A stretch of 64,000 nt of DNA from NCBI GenBank assembly GCA_029204225.1, contig CM055094.1, positions 6,018,548-6,082,547 of the forward strand, written 5' to 3'. The position numbers and the translations under genes are program-made. Source of the stretch: Diphasiastrum complanatum (lineage: Eukaryota; Streptophyta; Lycopodiopsida; Lycopodiales; Lycopodiaceae). Numbering within the stretch: position 1 is the first letter of the stretch; the number at the start of each line of letters is the position of its first letter. Shown piece after piece: positions 10,977 to 21,896 of the stretch. The notes beneath the pieces were generated by a model. The model did not search any database. It was not told the DNA's origin and saw nothing but the letters and a program-made list of their open reading frames with translations.

Positions 10977-11731
10977 TTTAATGAAGACTTCTTAGTTATT
11001 GGACTGAGATATTTTTGAGCTTGTTCCAATTAGACTTAAAGTTGCTGCTCTCTTTCACTATAGGTATTTTCAAGGATGTACTACCTTCCTATGTGAAACA
11101 CTTCCAACTGTATTTGAGATGACTCTCAAATATTCCACGAAACAAGTTATCTAGATTAGACACACAAAGTGGATTGAGACACTTTGGCTAGTTGGAATCC
11201 TACTTTTGGCACGTGTGAAGTGCTCCAAAAGAAAACACAATTGACTCTCAGAAGGCTCAAAGGTGTTCATTACATCCAAACTCAGTCATGATCTTCAGTT
11301 TCTTGTGTAGGATGCTCAAAACAATGGATTCAGAACAAAGCAAGATTGAATCAAATCAAAATGTTGTCACTCGGATTTTGGACCTATCCCTATCTTCTTT
11401 AAGAGCTTATAACTCTTGCTAGACACATCATATTATTTGGTTTCAATTTCTATAAAAAGTACAGATCATAAGCTTTCCATCAAGCTATAACGCTGCTATC
11501 TTTGGATCTATAAGCAAGGAGAACAAAGGGACTGAAAATTTCTGATTTTCACACATATGGAATTCCAGAATTCCGTACTACCACATTTTAGGTTTGAAAA
11601 TTCAGTTCCAATCCGATTTGATCCAAATACACTTCAGAGAAAGGTGAGAAAAAGTGCAAAAGTACTTTTTTGCTTGATTTAGCTCTCAATTTCTTGTACA
11701 ATCAGAGATGTTAGCATGCAAAGCTTAATTT

Positions 11732-11744
11732 GGCTCTGATACCA
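11732..11744 (-). promoter_or_regulatory. PBS of the nested element (tRNA-iMet)
   Basis: Plus-strand ggctctgatacca is the reverse complement of TGGTATCAGAGCC, the usual copia primer site, and abuts the right LTR with no spacer. Confidence 0.9.
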
Positions 11745-12535
11745 TGACAAAATTTCCAGAATTCACACGTGTGGAGAATGTCCACAAGTATGATGGATCT
11801 AATTAAGCTTTGTGATTAGCATAGTAACCTGATTCTAGATTGATTAGCAAGATCTAGTTCAGAAGAAATGGCTTAACCACAATCTAGCATGCTAAGCAAC
11901 TGAATATGATAGCAATGAATCAATAATGAGCAAAAGTGCAAGATATCAGTGTATAAGCATTAACTTCAACACGAGTTAGAGAGAGAAAGATAGAGACATA
12001 ACAAGCAAAATAGTTCAAATCGAAAATGGCATGAGGTAGCTACAAAACTTTGGTTCTTCATCATTTTGTGAGGAGAGCTACACATATTTATGGAGTTTGA
12101 GGTAGATCGAGGTAGAACCACATCCATTCATTACAAAATGACATCTAAAGTGACATCTAGAGTCTATGTGACATTTGTCACTTGCCATGCATGAAATTCT
12201 ACCAACTTTTTACAAGTGTGCTAGTTCTAACTAACAAAGTACAAATCATCATGCATGTGTCCATTACACTTTGTGCATGCCTTGCATGTCACTATGGATC
12301 ACTTACAATTAATGCATGTGAATTGCCATGAGTTTCTACAAGCATGACTTTGCTAATTTCATGTCTACAAACTATATGCAAGTTGTATTCTTCAATCTAG
12401 ACATTACATAACCATGTAGCTCGAGTTCTATGTAGGCCAAAATTGGCATTTTGCATTTATGAGCTACATACTTGCATGGTACAACATATGTAGCGAGCCA
12501 AGAAATCAATATGGATTGTTTTTCCAATTTAAACA
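11745..12535 (-). repeat. 5' LTR of the nested element
   Basis: It pairs with 9236-10026, has the same length of 791 bp, and ends in aaaca just before the TSD GTTAT. CACACGTGTG lies at 11764-11773. Confidence 0.95.
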
Positions 12536-12540
12536 GTTAT

Positions 12541-12774
12541 ACCTTCACCAGTCCAGATACACCCAGAAGATCCTACTTTGGGATGCTGAACTGCAAAGGA
12601 GCGAACACTCCAATGCTCGCAGGGACGGTGCTGACAAATGATGACTATCCAAAGACTGAGGAAGAAAGAAAACAGACGCAGCTCACACCCTACAGGAGGC
12701 TGATAGGTTCACTGATGTACCTTGCAGACAACACACACCCTGATATTGCTTATGTAGTATTCAGGATGATCTAG
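12541..12774 (+). pseudogene. element A reverse transcriptase, continuation after the nested insertion
   Basis: The frame reads YTFTSPDTPRRSYFGMLNCK, then the conserved GANTPM, then TPYRRLIGSLMYLADNTHPD, ending at a stop after VVFRMI. This is the RT C-terminal segment that follows the 8621-9235 piece once the nested element and one GTTAT copy are removed. No RNase H domain follows, so element A is 3'-truncated. Confidence 0.85.
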
Positions 12775-13274
12775 AATAGAGTTCTCATGCATGGACCACC
12801 TATTCATAGATTGCTTTTGATAACTCTACACATGCCTTGACTGTCCAAACCTTGTACTAACTCCATTTAGTGTGTTCTGGGCCTCACAAGGATATTAGTT
12901 ACTTTCGGGTCACGTCCAGTATGACGTGACATAACTAACAGCTTGATTTACTAGAGTACCATGTATCCAAGACGAGGAGTATACTGAATCCTATGTACTG
13001 GTCATGGACATTACAATGGGAATAGGCTTGGATGGGAGCATGCAAAGGAAAAACATGGCCTACATACTTAAGGAAAAACTCATTTTACTCTCATTATTGT
13101 TGTGAGGTTTCATTTTTCTCTCTCTACACCTGCATCCTATCTTGCGGCTGGGCGGTGATGCTATTGGAGATCTTGTGGCATGGAGGTGAGGCCCACTTGG
13201 TAAGCTTAGCCAGTAGTACTTTAGTGATGGGACCCACTAATTGTCCAACAATATCTCCCACCTAAATAGGTGAT
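12775..13274. other. unassigned sequence between elements A and B
   Basis: No recognisable coding sequence is present. It is the target into which element B inserted; the same target resumes at 19443. No LTR of element A was identified here. Confidence 0.4.
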
Positions 13275-13279
13275 GGTCG

Positions 13280-13961
13280 TGTAAAAATTACAGCAAATAA
13301 GGATCCTAAAACACTTGAAATGATGAGGGAAACAATAGATTATGATTTCATAAGATTAGCACAAGTTGAACCATCAAAATCCATCAAAAATCTATGCTTG
13401 AACCTCACTAAATGGCCCAAATCCTTGAAGAAGGCTTCACACGTGTGAAAGTACGGCCTCCCACAGTCTGAGTACTGTACACCAGACCTACATTCAATCC
13501 TATAATCATTAGTAATCACAAATACTCAAACAATTATGAACATAGAGAGCAATTGCACCATTATGAGAGAAAAATCATGAAATTGCTTGATTGATTTTGG
13601 TGAGATATCATCACCTATATATACATGATCCATCACGGTTTTGGGCAGGTATGAGTAGCCCTAAACCTATCCCTAATGCTAATTTTGGTGGATCTTTCAT
13701 CCCTACCAAGTTAGGGTTGGAATCTTGGAGATCCCTCAACAATGCAAAAATTACCAAAAATAGCTCCTATTTTTTCTCCCTTGTATCTAAGCATAATTTG
13801 GACTCATTCCAAAGGTTCTAACACTTAGGTCTACTTGAGAACATCCTTATGAATGGAATCCTATGCTATTTGGCACGTGTGACAAGCCACATCATGACCA
13901 TCTAACTATTTACAAGTCATATGACCAAAACTAGTCAAGCTAGAATTGTGAATTTTTAACA
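13280..13961 (-). repeat. 3' LTR of element B
   Basis: TG...CA, from tgtaaaaattacag to aatttttaaca. CACACGTGTG lies at 13438-13447. A 76-codon frame within it is present in both LTRs and has no known relative; it is most likely chance. Confidence 0.95.
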
Positions 13962-13975
13962 CTCCTCCTCACTAT

Positions 13976-16900
13976 CTAGCTTGGTTCAATCATTGCTTTA
14001 CTAATCACTCCAAGTGATGATCTGAACTTCATAAAAGGTGTCTTTTGAAGTGGTTTAGTAAGTAGATCAGCTACACATTCATTGCTTGGAACATGCTCCA
14101 AAGCAATCTCCTTGGCTTGCACCATTTCTCTCACAAAGTGATGGCATATCTCAATGTGCTTAGATCTTGCATGGAAGATTGGGTTAGATGCAAGGTGTTG
14201 GGCTGATATATTGTCATTGTAGATGATTGGTGCCTCCTCTGAATCCATGATCTTTAGTTCCACCAATAATCTCTTGATCCAAAGTACCTCCTTTGTAGTG
14301 GTTGTCAAAGCTTTGTACTCGGCCTCGGTTGAAGATAGAGATATAGTTTCTTGCTTTTTTGAAAGCCATGAAACCACACCTTCTCCTATGAAAGTTGAAT
14401 AGGCACTTGTTGATTTCATATCCCTCTTTTCCCCTGCAAAATCTGAATCACTAAATGCATGAAGGTTAATCACATCTCCTCTATATAGAATCCCAAAATC
14501 CAATGTACCCGAGATGTATCTTAGAATCCTCTTAGCCTTTTTCCAATGGATATTCAATGGCTTTTGCATGGATTGGCTCAACCTACATACACTAAAGCTA
14601 AGATCTGGTCTAGTTATAGTGATCCACATTAAGGAACCTATAAGTTGCCTAAATAAAGTGATGTCCATGAAGGATCTTTCATCATCTTCATTTGGCACTT
14701 TTACATCTTGCTCCATTGGTGTGTCAACACTTTTGCATACTTCCATCTTAAACTTCTTCAAAAGACTTTGAGCATAGTTTACTTGACTTATAAAGATAAA
14801 ATCAGACCCTCTAAGTACTTCTATGCCTAAGATGAAGTGAAGACACCCTAGATCTACCATCTTGAACTCTAAGGATAGATCTATCTTGATTTTTTCAATA
14901 CCATCAACACTATTTCCACTAATGATGATGTCATCTACATAAATGAGTAAAAGTACAATACCAACATCATCAAACTTAATATAAATAGTGGGATCATATT
15001 CACTTTGAACAAAAGAAAGTGAAATAAGATAGCAATGTAGTCTTGAATTCCAAGATCTCGAGGCTTGCTTCAAGCCATAGATGCTTCTTTGGAGATGGCA
15101 TACTTTGTTCTCCATTCCATGCTTGATGAACCCTTGTGGCTGCTCCATATAGATATCCTCTTCCAAAAAACCATTCAAGAAAGCATTAGAGACATCCATT
15201 TGACATAGAATCCATCCAAAATGTGATGCAAGTGCAATGATTAGTCTTATTGTGACCATCTTGGCCACGGGTGCAAAAGTTTCCTCATAGTCTATCCCTC
15301 TCTCTTGAGCATAACCTTTTGCAACTAATCTTGCTTTATGTTTGTTAACACTCCCATTTGCATTCAACTTAAGCTTGAAGACCCACTTGCATCCTATTAC
15401 ATTCCTTTGAGGTCTCTCAACAAGCAACCAAGTTTCATTCTCAATCAAGGCATCATACTCATCCAACATAGCTTTATACCATTCTTTGGAGTTCAATGCA
15501 TCTTCAACGTTAGACGGTTCTTCAAAACTAGATAAAGCATAAGAAGTGGATGAGATACCCTCAACTTGCTATCCTTTGCCTTGATATGTGAGCCTTGATG
15601 GCTCCACTTTTGCCCTTGAAGATCTCCTTGGTGTGATAGGTGGGTTTGGTGCTTGCTCCTCCATGAGCTCCTCCTCAAAACCAAGATCTTGCTCCTCGGC
15701 CATCTTCTTCTTGATTGTTGGAGCACTTGAGCCTTCTTCAAGCATATGCATATGATGTTCATCAAAGATGACATCCCTTGAAACAACAAATTTGTTCAAG
15801 GATGGGAGATAGACTTTGTAGCCCTTGCTTGAGCTTGCATACCCAAGCATGATCCCTCTTGTGGAAGATGGATCCTCCTTGGTTCTTGTTTCCAATGGCA
15901 CATGCACATAACATATACACCCAAAAACTTTCAAGTGATTAAGATTGGGTTTCTTTCCATACAACATCTCATAAGGAGTTTTGCCTTCAATTGCTTTGCA
16001 AGACACCCTATTCATCAAGTAGTTTGCACATACAAGAGACTCACCCCAAAAGGATTTGGGCAAACAAGCATCTAATCTTAAAGCCTTAGAACATTCACAT
16101 AATGTTCTATTCCTTCTTTCAGCAACTCCATTTTGTTGAGGAGTGTAAGGACAAGAAGTCTCTTTCTTGATCCCTTCCTCCTCACAAAAGGCCTTGAACT
16201 CATTGGAGATGAATTCTCCACCATTGTCACTTCTAAGAATCTTGATGCTATGATTATGATGCTTTTCCACAAACAACTTGAACTTTACAAAAGTATCAAA
16301 TACTTGAGACTTGAAGGAAAGTAAGAACACCCAACAATATCTTGAGTAGTCATCAATGAAGGTTAAAAACATGGATGAACCTCCATTAGATTTGGTGCTA
16401 GCAATGTGCACATCCGAGTGTATGAGTTCAAGAGGATGAGATGACTTTGTGATGGAGTTAGGAAACACCTTCTTATGTGCCTTGGATAAGGCACAAGCTT
16501 CACAAACCTTGTCTTCCTTCCCAATAGACCTTGGTAGGCCTAAAGCATACTCCTCCTTGATCATAGCCTCCATGGAACCCGAGTTGACATGTCCAAGTCT
16601 TTTGTGCCATAAAGTAAAGGTAGATATCTTGCTCTTCTCGGCCAACATGACAACATTAGTATCCACAAATGCATCCAGCTTATAAAGTTTGCCAAGTCTA
16701 GTGCCCTTAGCCACTATCTTACCCTTCTTCTTGATGAAACATTCATTTGAAGCAAAGTCAACATTGAAACCATTGTCTACCATTTGGCCAACACTTAGTA
16801 GATTCTTTGTTATTGTAGGAATGTACAAAACACCTTCTATGTTGATCTTTTTGGAAGATCCTAAGCAAAGGGGAATGCTACCAACTCCTTCAATCTTACA

Positions 16901-17944
16901 AGCTTCATCATTTGCTGTATATATAGACTTTATAAGTCCATCATAAGATAAGAGAGAAGAGAAAAACTCCCTTTTACTAGTCATGTGTGAACTAGCACCC
17001 GAGTCAATCCACCAAGGATCTTCTCCTTTGAAGCTTGTTGAAGAAAATATGGACATCATGAGAGAGTCCTCATGTGAACTCTCCTCCTCCTCCTCTTTGC
17101 TCATGTTGGCTTGGCTTTGATCTTGCTTCCTCTTGAAGCATTCCGAGGCATAATGCCCCATCTTGCTACAATAGTAGCACTTCACCTTTGATTTGTCCTT
17201 CTTGACTTTGGTGGTTGATGGAGATGCCTTTGGGGGTCCTTCTTGATCCTCAAGCTTTGTAGACTTCTTGAATGTTGATCCTTTGCCTTTGGACTTGCCT
17301 TTGCCTTTGGTGAAGAGAGCTTGGTCATCTCCATCTTGGATGGAAAGCCTATCCATCCTCTCTTGCATTTGGCTCCTTCTTGATTCCTCGGCCATGAGTG
17401 TGCCTTGGAGTTCTTCAAGTATGGGTAGCTTACCCATAATTGCATATCCCTGAACCAAATTGTCAAATTCAAAGCTTAGTCCATTCAATATGAGTTGAAC
17501 AAGCTCTTCATCCTTGATAGGGTCACCTATAAAGGCTAGCTCTTTGTTCAATTCCTTTACTCTTAGGACAAAAGTATGTGCACTCTCTCCTTTCTTTTGA
17601 TAGCTTCTATAGATTTGATTCTTCAAAGCTAACATTCTAGTTTGGTTCTTGGATTCATAGACCTTTTGCAAAGTCTCCCAAGCATCTTGAGCTGAAGTGC
17701 AATCTCCTACCTCTCTTAAGAGTTCATTTGCAACATTCATTTTTATGCAATGTAGTGCAATATTGCACCTCTTGATGTATTTGGCTTTTTCTTGAGGATG
17801 AATAGGTTCACCCTCCTTACCATTTACAATTTCCATCAGATCTTGCATGATCATGATAGATTCCATTCTAACTTTCCATATGGAATAGTTAGTTTTGTTG
17901 AGCCTTTCATTAGTATCCAAAAGATATGCATTTATAGATGCCAT
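13976..17944 (-). pseudogene. element B gag-pol polyprotein with one in-frame TAG
   Basis: The ATG at 17944 opens a 1322-codon frame. Gag occupies roughly residues 1-290, with a CCHC zinc knuckle (C256, C259, H264, C269). The protease motif WWIDSGASSHM has its DSG at 314-316. Integrase follows with the HHCC finger (LWHKRLGHVN, VCEACALSKAH) and the D,D-35-E core (LIHSDVH, FIDDYSRYC, LRSDNGGEFISN). At 15571-15569 a TAG interrupts the frame after LTYQGKG; the same frame then runs on through RT, with the start region VIGCKWVFKLKLNANGSVNK, NAFLNGFLEEDIYMEQPQG and catalytic YVDD in LIYVDDIIISG. RNase H comes last (FSDSDFAGEKRDMKS, SSTEAEYKALTTTTKEV), ending near 13976. Apart from the stop I saw no frameshift. 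Whether the stop abolishes function or can be read through cannot be told. Confidence 0.92.
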
Positions 17945-18742
17945 CTAGTCTCCTAATCAAGGACTTGACACAAATGAAGGTTACTTCTATTGATTTGATT
18001 GAAGGTCTACCTTATCCCACTTCTTAGGGACCTTAAAAGATCAGTAATAGACTTCCTATAAAGATCTAAGAATGATCTCTAACAAAATCAAATCATAGAA
18101 TACTAGAAACAATGCACTTGCTTGATTGAAGTAGACAATACTAGTAGAATTGCCCCTCTTTCTATAAAGAACATTAAAGCTTCCAAATGATCTGATCAAG
18201 AGTGAATTTCAGCAACCTAATATACTTCCAAAATCACTTGTAAAAGATCTAAATGGAACTTAATGAGGATGCAACACAATCTACTATCCAATCACAAGCA
18301 AAAAATGATCAAAATTGATGAAAAATTGATCTAATTTGGTGCATAAGTCAAGCAATGGTTGGACTGAACCTAAATCACTTTAGAAGGTGTCTACTACACC
18401 TTAGAACAGCCTTGAAGAGTCCCCAAAACTCTGATCTTCCCCCTCCTTGAATGCTAGAAAGCCTCCTCTATGAAATCACCTCCAAAACTCGCTTAGAAAT
18501 CAATGCTTGGAGCAAGCAAAACTTGCTATCTTGGTAATGTGAATTGAATTCAACTTTGCCTCTGGTTTTAGACACCTAAACACCTGCAAATGAAGTCACA
18601 CAACACCAATCTCCAATGTATTTAACTCACTTTGAGTTCTAGAATCAATACTAGATGCTAAGATCCAATCTACACAAGATTTAGATCAAAAATTGTGATC
18701 AAATTGAATGAAAACCAAGGATTTAGCTCATTTCAGCCTTTA

Positions 18743-18755
18743 GGCTCTGATACCA
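18743..18755 (-). promoter_or_regulatory. PBS of element B (tRNA-iMet)
   Basis: ggctctgatacca on the plus strand, reverse complement of TGGTATCAGAGCC, directly adjoins the 5' LTR at 18756. The leader to the gag ATG is about 0.8 kb and contains no other recognisable gene. Confidence 0.9.
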
Positions 18756-19437
18756 TGTAAAAATTACAGCAAATAAGGATCCTAAAACACTTGAAATGAT
18801 GAGGGAAACAATAGATTATGATTTCATAAGATTAGCACAAGTTGAACCATCAAAATCCATCAAAAATCTATGCTTGAACCTCACTAAATGGCCCAAATCC
18901 TTGAAGAAGGCTTCACACGTGTGAAAGTACGGCCTCCCACAGTCTGAGTACTGTACACCAGACCTACATTCAATCCTATAATCATTAGTAATCACAAATA
19001 CTCAAACAATTATGAACATAGAGAGCAATTGCACCATTATGAGAGAAAAATCATGAAATTGCTTGATTGATTTTGGTGAGATATCATCACCTATATATAC
19101 ATGATCCATCACGGTTTTGGGCAGGTATGAGTAGCCCTAAACCTATCCCTAATGCTAATTTTGGTGGATCTTTCATCCCTACCAAGTTAGGGTTGGAATC
19201 TTGGAGATCCCTCAACAATGCAAAAATTACCAAAAATAGCTCCTATTTTTTCTCCCTTGTATCTAAGCATAATTTGGACTCATTCCAAAGGTTCTAACAC
19301 TTAGGTCTACTTGAGAACATCCTTATGAATGGAATCCTATGCTATTTGGCACGTGTGACAAGCCACATCATGACCATCTAACTATTTACAAGTCATATGA
19401 CCAAAACTAGTCAAGCTAGAATTGTGAATTTTTAACA
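18756..19437 (-). repeat. 5' LTR of element B
   Basis: It is equal in length to the other LTR and appears base-for-base identical. It is the promoter-bearing copy on the minus strand. Confidence 0.95.
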
Positions 19438-19539
19438 GGTCGCAAGGTACCTGCCTATGTTTTCTATGAAAGAAGACTATTGACATGTTTATTGGTGACG
19501 ATCGAATGCATTAGGAAAAGCATAGATAAAGATTGCTTA

Positions 19540-20029
19540 CACAAATCTTAAAGCTTTATTGATGATGAGTTGTACACTAGTTTGAATGGCATTTGTTTGG
19601 TGCTATCTTTGTATGCAGTTCTGAAAGGCTTGGCCATTGCCTTCAGGGTAATAAGACATGCTGAATAATAGATCATGCAGAACTCTTCTAATAAGACCTT
19701 GATGGCCTTGGTGACAAAGTGAGCACCTCGATCATTGATCAACTAGGCATTCAAAGTGCACAATGATGTTTTCATAGAGTAATTTAGCGGTGGACCTAGC
19801 ATCAACTATGCACACTACATTTTGTGCGATAATCTGTACCCACAATAATATATTGGGATTGGGTACTATGAGCGGTGGGGTGAATAGGGCCGATATAATC
19901 TAGTGCCAATTTATCAAATGGTGCTTGAGCCAATACAGGGTGTAATGGCTCATACTTTGGTATGTGTGCCCTTTGACGTACATCACATTGTTTGATGTAC
20001 ACGTCAATATCCTTTGCATCGTTAGCCAC
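19540..20029 (-). pseudogene. Ty3/gypsy integrase remnant
   Basis: Two minus-strand frames recall gypsy integrase. 20029-19802 gives the end of the zinc finger (IKQCDVRQRAH) and the start of the core (FDKLALDYIGPI, YIIVGTDYRTK). 19742-19548 gives NDRGAHFVTKAI, a degenerated region where the family usually has its catalytic glutamate, and AYKDSTKQMPFKLVY. Stops and a gap separate them. No LTRs were assigned to it. It lies just beyond the right TSD of element B. Confidence 0.75.
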
Positions 20030-20875
20030 TAGTAGCCATATTGTAGGATCTTTTGTACTGTAACATCCACTAAAAAGTGTCCACCTCCCATTGCTTCATG
20101 TGAGAGGGACATGATCTGACATATCGTTGAATGATATTATCCTCCCATCATTGATATAATTGGTCGGAAATCAACTTATATGGTCTAGATTTAAAAACAA
20201 GCTTCCACTGTTGCGCTTTGGATAATGACCAATCAATTTGGCCTTGCATTAATTATTAGGCCCAATCTGGTAGTCTATTGTTGGAAGTCATTATTGCGAA
20301 TGTGATATATGCAAGTTTCTTCAGAGACATAATCATATTGGGTATTATAACATCTTGGATAAATCATTGTTTAAACTTGTTGAAGTGCTTCCTTTGTGAT
20401 TTGTGTGTTTCCCTTTATTGATAGATAAATGTTCAGTATGGTGATGTGTGTTGGGTATTTCTCATATTTGTCATGTGCGATTTAGGAAGAATGTTGGAAA
20501 TGGTGAGCTTATGCAACCATTCCCTGGCGTTCCCCGAAGATGATGCCAAGGCCGAAGGAAAGGTTTCGTTCCTGCAACGAAGTGTTTGATGAATCGAAGG
20601 CAGAATATTCGACATTCGTCCTTGCTACCAAATGACGAAAACACCCTGGAAGGAAAGGATGAACCGAAGAGAAACAAGTCCAGCCGACCATTGGTAGCTT
20701 GACGAGCATGAAGTCTAATACTACCACACTCAGCCACCAAAGGCAACATCATCAGATATAACTAACCAACAGTTTAAGATTAAACCTATCTTGTGAACTC
20801 TTGCTTAGTGGCCTTACAATTTCCCCAAGTAGGATAAATAAGCATCTACTACAGATCATACAAAGAGACGAACTT
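20030..20875. other. unassigned sequence
   Basis: No convincing gene. A minus-strand open stretch of about 90 codons near 20752-20471 has no motif I recognise and overlaps another frame of similar length. Part may be the upstream portion of the LTR that ends at 21388. Confidence 0.35.
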
Positions 20876-21059
<184 letters not shown>

Positions 21060-21388
21060 GCTAGCATATTGTCAGTGTTCTAAGCTATGCATGAAAGTCT
21101 GCCAACAAGCAGAACATAGAAAATTCTAAGAGGATTGACAACAAGCGAGACTCTCAGCACTCAAAACAAAATACAAATACAATTACTCTCTTATATGCAA
21201 TCTCTCATTGTTCATATCGTTTTTCCTTTGATAGAATGATTTGGTGTATGTGGTCTGTAGTTGTTTGCCTAGGATCCTGTATTAATTTTGCAAGCTAGCC
21301 AATTGGCCAGCACAGACAAGGAGACTAAGAAGAGCTCTCCCTTCCGAAAAAGAAAAGAAACGAAAACAATCTAATGAACACATCTACA

Positions 21389-21545
21389 TGGTATCAGAGC
21401 GGTGATTCTCTAAGGCAACACAATGTGGCTACAACGATCCAGACAAGAATATCAATCAATCTTGATGGCATGAACTACCAAATATGAAAGTTGAAAATCA
21501 AAATACTTATGAAGGGTGAAGGCATTTGGTCAATGACGAAACTGC
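21389..21545 (+). pseudogene. copia PBS and gag start, cut by the next element
   Basis: TGGTATCAGAGC at 21389-21400 follows a CA, as at an LTR end. Shortly after, the translation reads INLDGMNYQI, a stop where related gags have tryptophan, then KLKIKILMKGEGIWSM, typical of a copia gag N-terminus. The sequence is lost at about 21543, where a minus-strand LTR begins. Confidence 0.7.
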
Positions 21546-21882
21546 CAAGGATCTTACTGGCAATATATTTAGCTAATTTGCAAGCATTCTATCATCAAAC
21601 AGATAAGCAGTAAAGAGAGATCACACACCAACCCAAGAGAACACTTATGAACTGTATCTACAAAAGAGATTGAAAGATATATATACACAGTCTAATTTTT
21701 GTGGGGTACCGCTGCATGATAGTTTGGTCCCCATTACGGGACGCGTGTCCCAACTTACACTACGTGTACCGTAAAATTGGCACACATGCATACTATCACA
21801 AAGACAGTAAAAAACTCAAAATCACTGCTGAACATGGAAAGTCATGAATTGTGAGAGAAACTTGGGCTTACTTATTCTAACA
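21543..21882 (-). repeat. probable 3' LTR of the following minus-strand copia
   Basis: On the minus strand a purine tract (CTTAAGGGAGAG) is followed at 21882 by TGTTAGAATAAG, the expected polypurine tract and LTR start. The stretch ends near 21543 with GATCCTTGGCA in minus-strand reading. The end is placed by the TG/CA rule only, since no second LTR was found. Confidence 0.6.
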
Positions 21883-21896
21883 CTCTCCCTTAAGCT

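Larger units (their letters stand above)
9236..12535 (-). mobile_element. nested non-autonomous copia element, TSD GTTAT
   Basis: Two 791-bp direct repeats (9236-10026 and 11745-12535), each TG...CA, flank a 1.7-kb interior. The five bases GTTAT precede the left LTR (9231-9235) and follow the right one (12536-12540), a perfect target-site duplication inside element A's RT. The tRNA-iMet PBS lies next to the right LTR on the minus strand, so that LTR is the 5' one. The interior has gag joined straight to RT/RNase H, so the element could only have moved using proteins from elsewhere. The LTRs differ at roughly a few percent of positions by eye, so it is older than elements at 13280 and 58207. 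Confidence 0.95.
13280..19437 (-). mobile_element. young, nearly intact copia element B, TSD GGTCG
   Basis: LTRs of 682 bp (13280-13961 and 18756-19437) look identical on reading through them. GGTCG flanks both ends (13275-13279 and 19438-19442). PBS, gag, protease, integrase, RT and RNase H are present in standard copia order on the minus strand. The only coding defect seen is one TAG between integrase and RT. Identical LTRs imply insertion recent enough for few or no mutations. Confidence 0.97.

Noticed and set aside
13591-13821. Identical 76-codon ORFs at 13591 and 19067
   Set aside because: They are the same position in the two LTRs of element B, so the duplication carries no coding evidence; no relative was recognised.
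13275-19442. Element B as a fully functional autonomous element
   Set aside because: A TAG splits the polyprotein between integrase and RT; intact status cannot be claimed without evidence of readthrough.
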